Notes under the pieces: model-generated
Databases searched by the model: none
What the model saw: only the letters and a program-made list of their open reading frames with translations
Told to the model about the DNA's origin: nothing
Program-made: the position numbers and the translations under genes
Shown here: piece by piece, positions 61,061-64,000 of the stretch
Position numbering within the stretch: position 1 is the stretch's first letter
How the letters are laid out: every line of letters begins with the position of its first letter
Assembly: GCF_026212465.1 (NCBI RefSeq)
Contig: NC_080050.1
Coordinates: 34,306,130 to 34,370,129 of the forward strand
Direction: 5' to 3'
DNA from: Amaranthus tricolor
Lineage: Eukaryota > Streptophyta > Magnoliopsida > Caryophyllales > Amaranthaceae
DNA length: 64,000 bases

Positions 61061-64000
61061 CACCTTTAGCACGTAATTTCTAGCATATAACTATTATTTT
61101 CAATTCTAACCACTTCAACACAATAATATATACCAAAGAGTGTTTTGTTTTATGTTTCGTGCAAAACAAACCAAATTTAAGCTACTTTATTCGTGTAAGT
61201 GCCAAAAAGCATAAAAACCCTTAAAATCACACCTTTAGCACGTAATTTCTAGCATATAACTATGATTTTAAATTCTAACCACTTCAACACAATAATATAT
61301 ACCAAATAGTGTTGTGTGCCAAGTTTCGTGCAAAACAAAGCAAGTTTGGGCTACTTTATGTGCGAAAGTGCCAAAAAATTTAAAAACACATAAAATCGCA
61401 ACTTAACACGTAATTTCTATCATATGACTTTTATTTTCAATTGTAACCACTTCAAAACAATAATATATACCAAAGACTGTTTTGTTCCAAAGTTCGTGCA
61501 AAACATACCAAATTTAAGGTACTTTATTTGTGTAAGTGCCAAAAAAGCTTAAAAACCCTTAAAATCACACCTTTAGCATGTAATTTCTAGCATATAACTA
61601 TCATTTTATATTCTAACCACTTCAACACAATAATATATACCAAATAGTGTTGTGTGCCAACTTTAGTGAAAAACAATGCAAGTTTGGGCTACTTTATGTG
61701 CGAAAGTGCCAAAAAGGCATAATAACACATAAAATCGCAACTTAACACATAATTTCTGTCATATGAGTATTATTTTCAATTCTAACCACTTCAACACAAT
61801 AATATTTACCAAAGAGTGTTTTGTTCCATGCTTCGTGCAAGAGAAACCAAATTTAAGCTACTTGATTCGTGGAAGTGCCAAAAAAGCTTAAAAACCCTTA
61901 AAATCACACCTTTAGCACGTAATTTCTAGCATATAACTATCATTTTAAATTCTAACTACTTCAACACAATAATATATACCAAATAGTGTTGTGTGCCAAC
62001 TTTAGTGAAAAACAACGCAAGTTTGGGCTACTTTATGTGCGAAAGTGCCAAAAAAAGCTTAAAAACACATAAAATCGCAATTTAACACGCAATTTCAATC
62101 ATATGACTATTTAGTTCAATTATAACCACTTCAACACAATAATATATACCAAAGAGTGTTTTGTTTCATGTTTCGTGCAAAACAAACCAAATTTAAGCTA
62201 CTTTATTCGTGTAAGTGCCAAAAAGAATAAAAACCCTTAAAATCACACCTTTAGCACGTAATTTCTAGCATATAACTATGATTTTAAATTCTAACCACTT
62301 CAACACAATAATATATACCAAATAGTGTTGTGTGCCAAGTTTTGTACAAAACAAAGCAAGTTTGGGCTACTTTATGAGCGAAAGTGCCAAAAAAGTTTAA
62401 AAACACATAAAATCGCAACTTAACACGTAATTTCTATCATATGACTATTATTTTCAATTGTAACCACTTCAAAACAATAATATATACAAAAGACTGTTTT
62501 GTTCCAAAGTTCGTGCAAAACATACCAAATTTAAGCTACTTTATTTGTGTAAGTGCCAAAAAAGCTTAAAAACCCTTAAAATCACACCTTTAGTACGTTA
62601 TTTCTAGCATATAACTATCATTTTAAATTCTAACCACTTCAACACAATAATATATATCAAATAGTGTTGTGTGCCAAGTTTCCTGCAAAACAACGCAAGT
62701 TTGAGCTATTTTATGTCCGAAAGTGCCAAAAAAAGCATAAAAACACATAAAATCGCAACTTAACATATAATTTCTGTCATATGAGTATTATTTTCAATTC
62801 TAACCACTTCAACACAATAATATATACCAAAAGGTTTTTTGTTCCAAATTTCGTGCAAAACATACCAAATTTAAGCTACATGATTCGTGTGTAAGTGCCA
62901 AAAAAGCTTAAAAACCCTTAAAATCACACCTTTAGCATGTAATTTCTAGCATATAACTATCATTTTAAATTCTAACCACTTCAACACAATAATATATACC
63001 AAACAGTGTTGTGTGCCAAGTTTTCTGCAAAACAACGCAAGTTTGGGCTACTTTATGTGCGAAAGTGCCAAAAAAGCTTATAAACACATAAAATCGCAAT
63101 TTAACACGTAATTTCTATCATATGACTATTATTTTCAATTCTAACCACTTCAACACAATAATATATACCAAAGAGTGTTTTGTTCCATGCTTCGTGCAAG
63201 ACAAACCAAATTTAAGCTACTTTATTCGTGCAAGTGCCAAAAAAGCTTAAAAACCCTTAAAATCATACCTTTAGCACGTAATTTCTAGCATATAACTATC
63301 ATTTTAAATTCTAACCACTTCAACACAATAATATATACCAAATAGTGTTGTGTGCCAACTTTAGTGAAAAACAACGCAAGTTTGGGCTACTTTATGTGCG
63401 AAAGTGCCAAAAAAGCTTAAAAACACAAAAAATCGCTATTTAACACGCAATTTCAATCATATGACTATTTATTTCAATTCTAACCACTTCAACACAATAA
63501 TATATACCAAAGAGTTTTTTGTGTCATGTTTCGTGCAAAACAAACCAAATTTAAGCTACTTTATTCATGTAAGTGCCAAAAAGCATAAAAACCCTTAAAA
63601 TCACACCTTTAGCACGTAATTTTCTAGCATATAACTATGATTTTAAATTCTAACAACTTCAACACAATAATATATACCAAATAGTGTTGTGTGCCAAGTT
63701 TCGTGCAAAACAAAGCAAATTTGGGCTACTTTATGTGCGAAAGTGCCAAAAAAGTTTAAAAACACATAAAATCGCAACTTAACACTTAATTTCTATCATA
63801 TGACTATTATTTTCAATTGTAACCACTTCAAAACAATAATGTATACAAGAGTGTTTTGTTCCAAAGTTCGTGCAAAACATACCAAATTTAAGCAACTTTA
63901 TATGTGTAAGTGCCAAAAAAGCTTAAAAACCCTTAAAATCACACCTTTAGCACGTAATTTCTAGCATATAACTATCATTTTAAATTCTAACCACTTCAAC
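61061..64000 (-). repeat. Reversed satellite to the window end, one phase break near 61.1 kb
   Basis: Dimers continue without interruption to base 64000, so the array extends beyond the window. At about 61080-61140, TAGCATATAACTATTATTTTC is followed by an A-type half (CAAAGAGTGTTTTG) directly after the previous A-type half, so one monomer is missing. Monomers here carry more individual substitutions than in 18-44 kb (for example ATATTTACC at 61803, GCAAGAGAAACC at 61847, GTGTGTAAGTGCC at 62887). Confidence 0.85.

Noticed and set aside
1..64000. Many open frames of 64-93 codons (and some longer, to 150) on both strands, very similar to each other
   Set aside because: They recur with the dimer (339 bp is 113 codons, so the frame is kept from dimer to dimer), change strand with the satellite orientation, and are cut or fused by the same indels that mark noisy sequence. 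They have no recognisable domain, no composition typical of proteins and no start context.
1..64000. CRISPR array
   Set aside because: Repeats are head-to-tail without unique spacers; the unit is about 170 bp and all parts of it are repeated.
1..64000. Primate alpha satellite, because of the ~171-bp monomer and HORs
   Set aside because: Only the length agrees; none of the alpha-satellite landmarks that I know is visible.
1..64000. tRNA or other RNA genes, or Pol III promoter boxes
   Set aside because: GGTTAGAATT is only loosely B-box-like and occurs in every monomer; no cloverleaf or partner A box was found.
44727..64000. True inverted duplication of the 8.7-44.6 kb HOR domain
   Set aside because: The reversed piece shows different HOR lengths and only edge-specific similarity; the orientation switch coincides with an N join, so a real inversion is not supported by contiguous sequence.

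Overview
The whole window is satellite DNA. I find no protein-coding gene, RNA gene, transposon or CRISPR array. Apart from two 100-N gaps and one short A-rich stretch, every base belongs to one tandem repeat. The basic unit is about 170 bp and AT-rich (about one third G+C in a B monomer I counted by hand). Two diverged monomer types, here called A (169 bp) and B (170-171 bp), alternate to give a dimer of about 339 bp. Dimers are arranged into higher-order repeats (HORs). The monomer length, the A/B alternation, the nested HORs and the lack of genes over 64 kb are typical of a centromeric or pericentromeric array of a eukaryote. I do not recognise the family and cannot name the organism. It is not primate alpha satellite, and I see no good CENP-B box.

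Layout. (1) 1-8518: array in the orientation called forward here. A 3395-bp set of units (1-3395) is followed by one more 681-bp unit and then by a second copy of the set (4077-7514) that differs almost only by small insertions. (2) 8519-8652: A-rich low-complexity tail, then a 100-N gap (8653-8752). (3) 8753-44626: forward array. The left part (8753-18132) is irregular, with phase breaks and hybrid dimers. The right part (18133-44626) is a regular HOR domain built from 4-dimer (1356 bp), 9-dimer (3048 bp) and 11-dimer (3727 bp) units that share the same dimer types d1-d6. (4) 44627-44726: second 100-N gap. (5) 44727-64000: the same satellite in reverse orientation. It starts as 1.37-kb and 1.7-kb HORs rich in extra homopolymer bases (to about 52.6 kb) and continues as cleaner, more diverged and irregular array to the window end.

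The main result concerns structure. The strand switch falls exactly on the second gap. Rare variants at the left edge of the middle piece (8753-9345) recur, inverted, only in 44.7-54.3 kb. Variants diagnostic of the first piece recur, inverted, at about 55.97 kb. Together these suggest that the pieces are wrongly ordered or oriented in the scaffold rather than that a real inversion was sequenced. Local excess of insertions next to both gaps points to unpolished contig ends. The real biology is in the nested HOR expansion, recombinant dimers and breaks in the A/B alternation, which record unequal exchange in the array.
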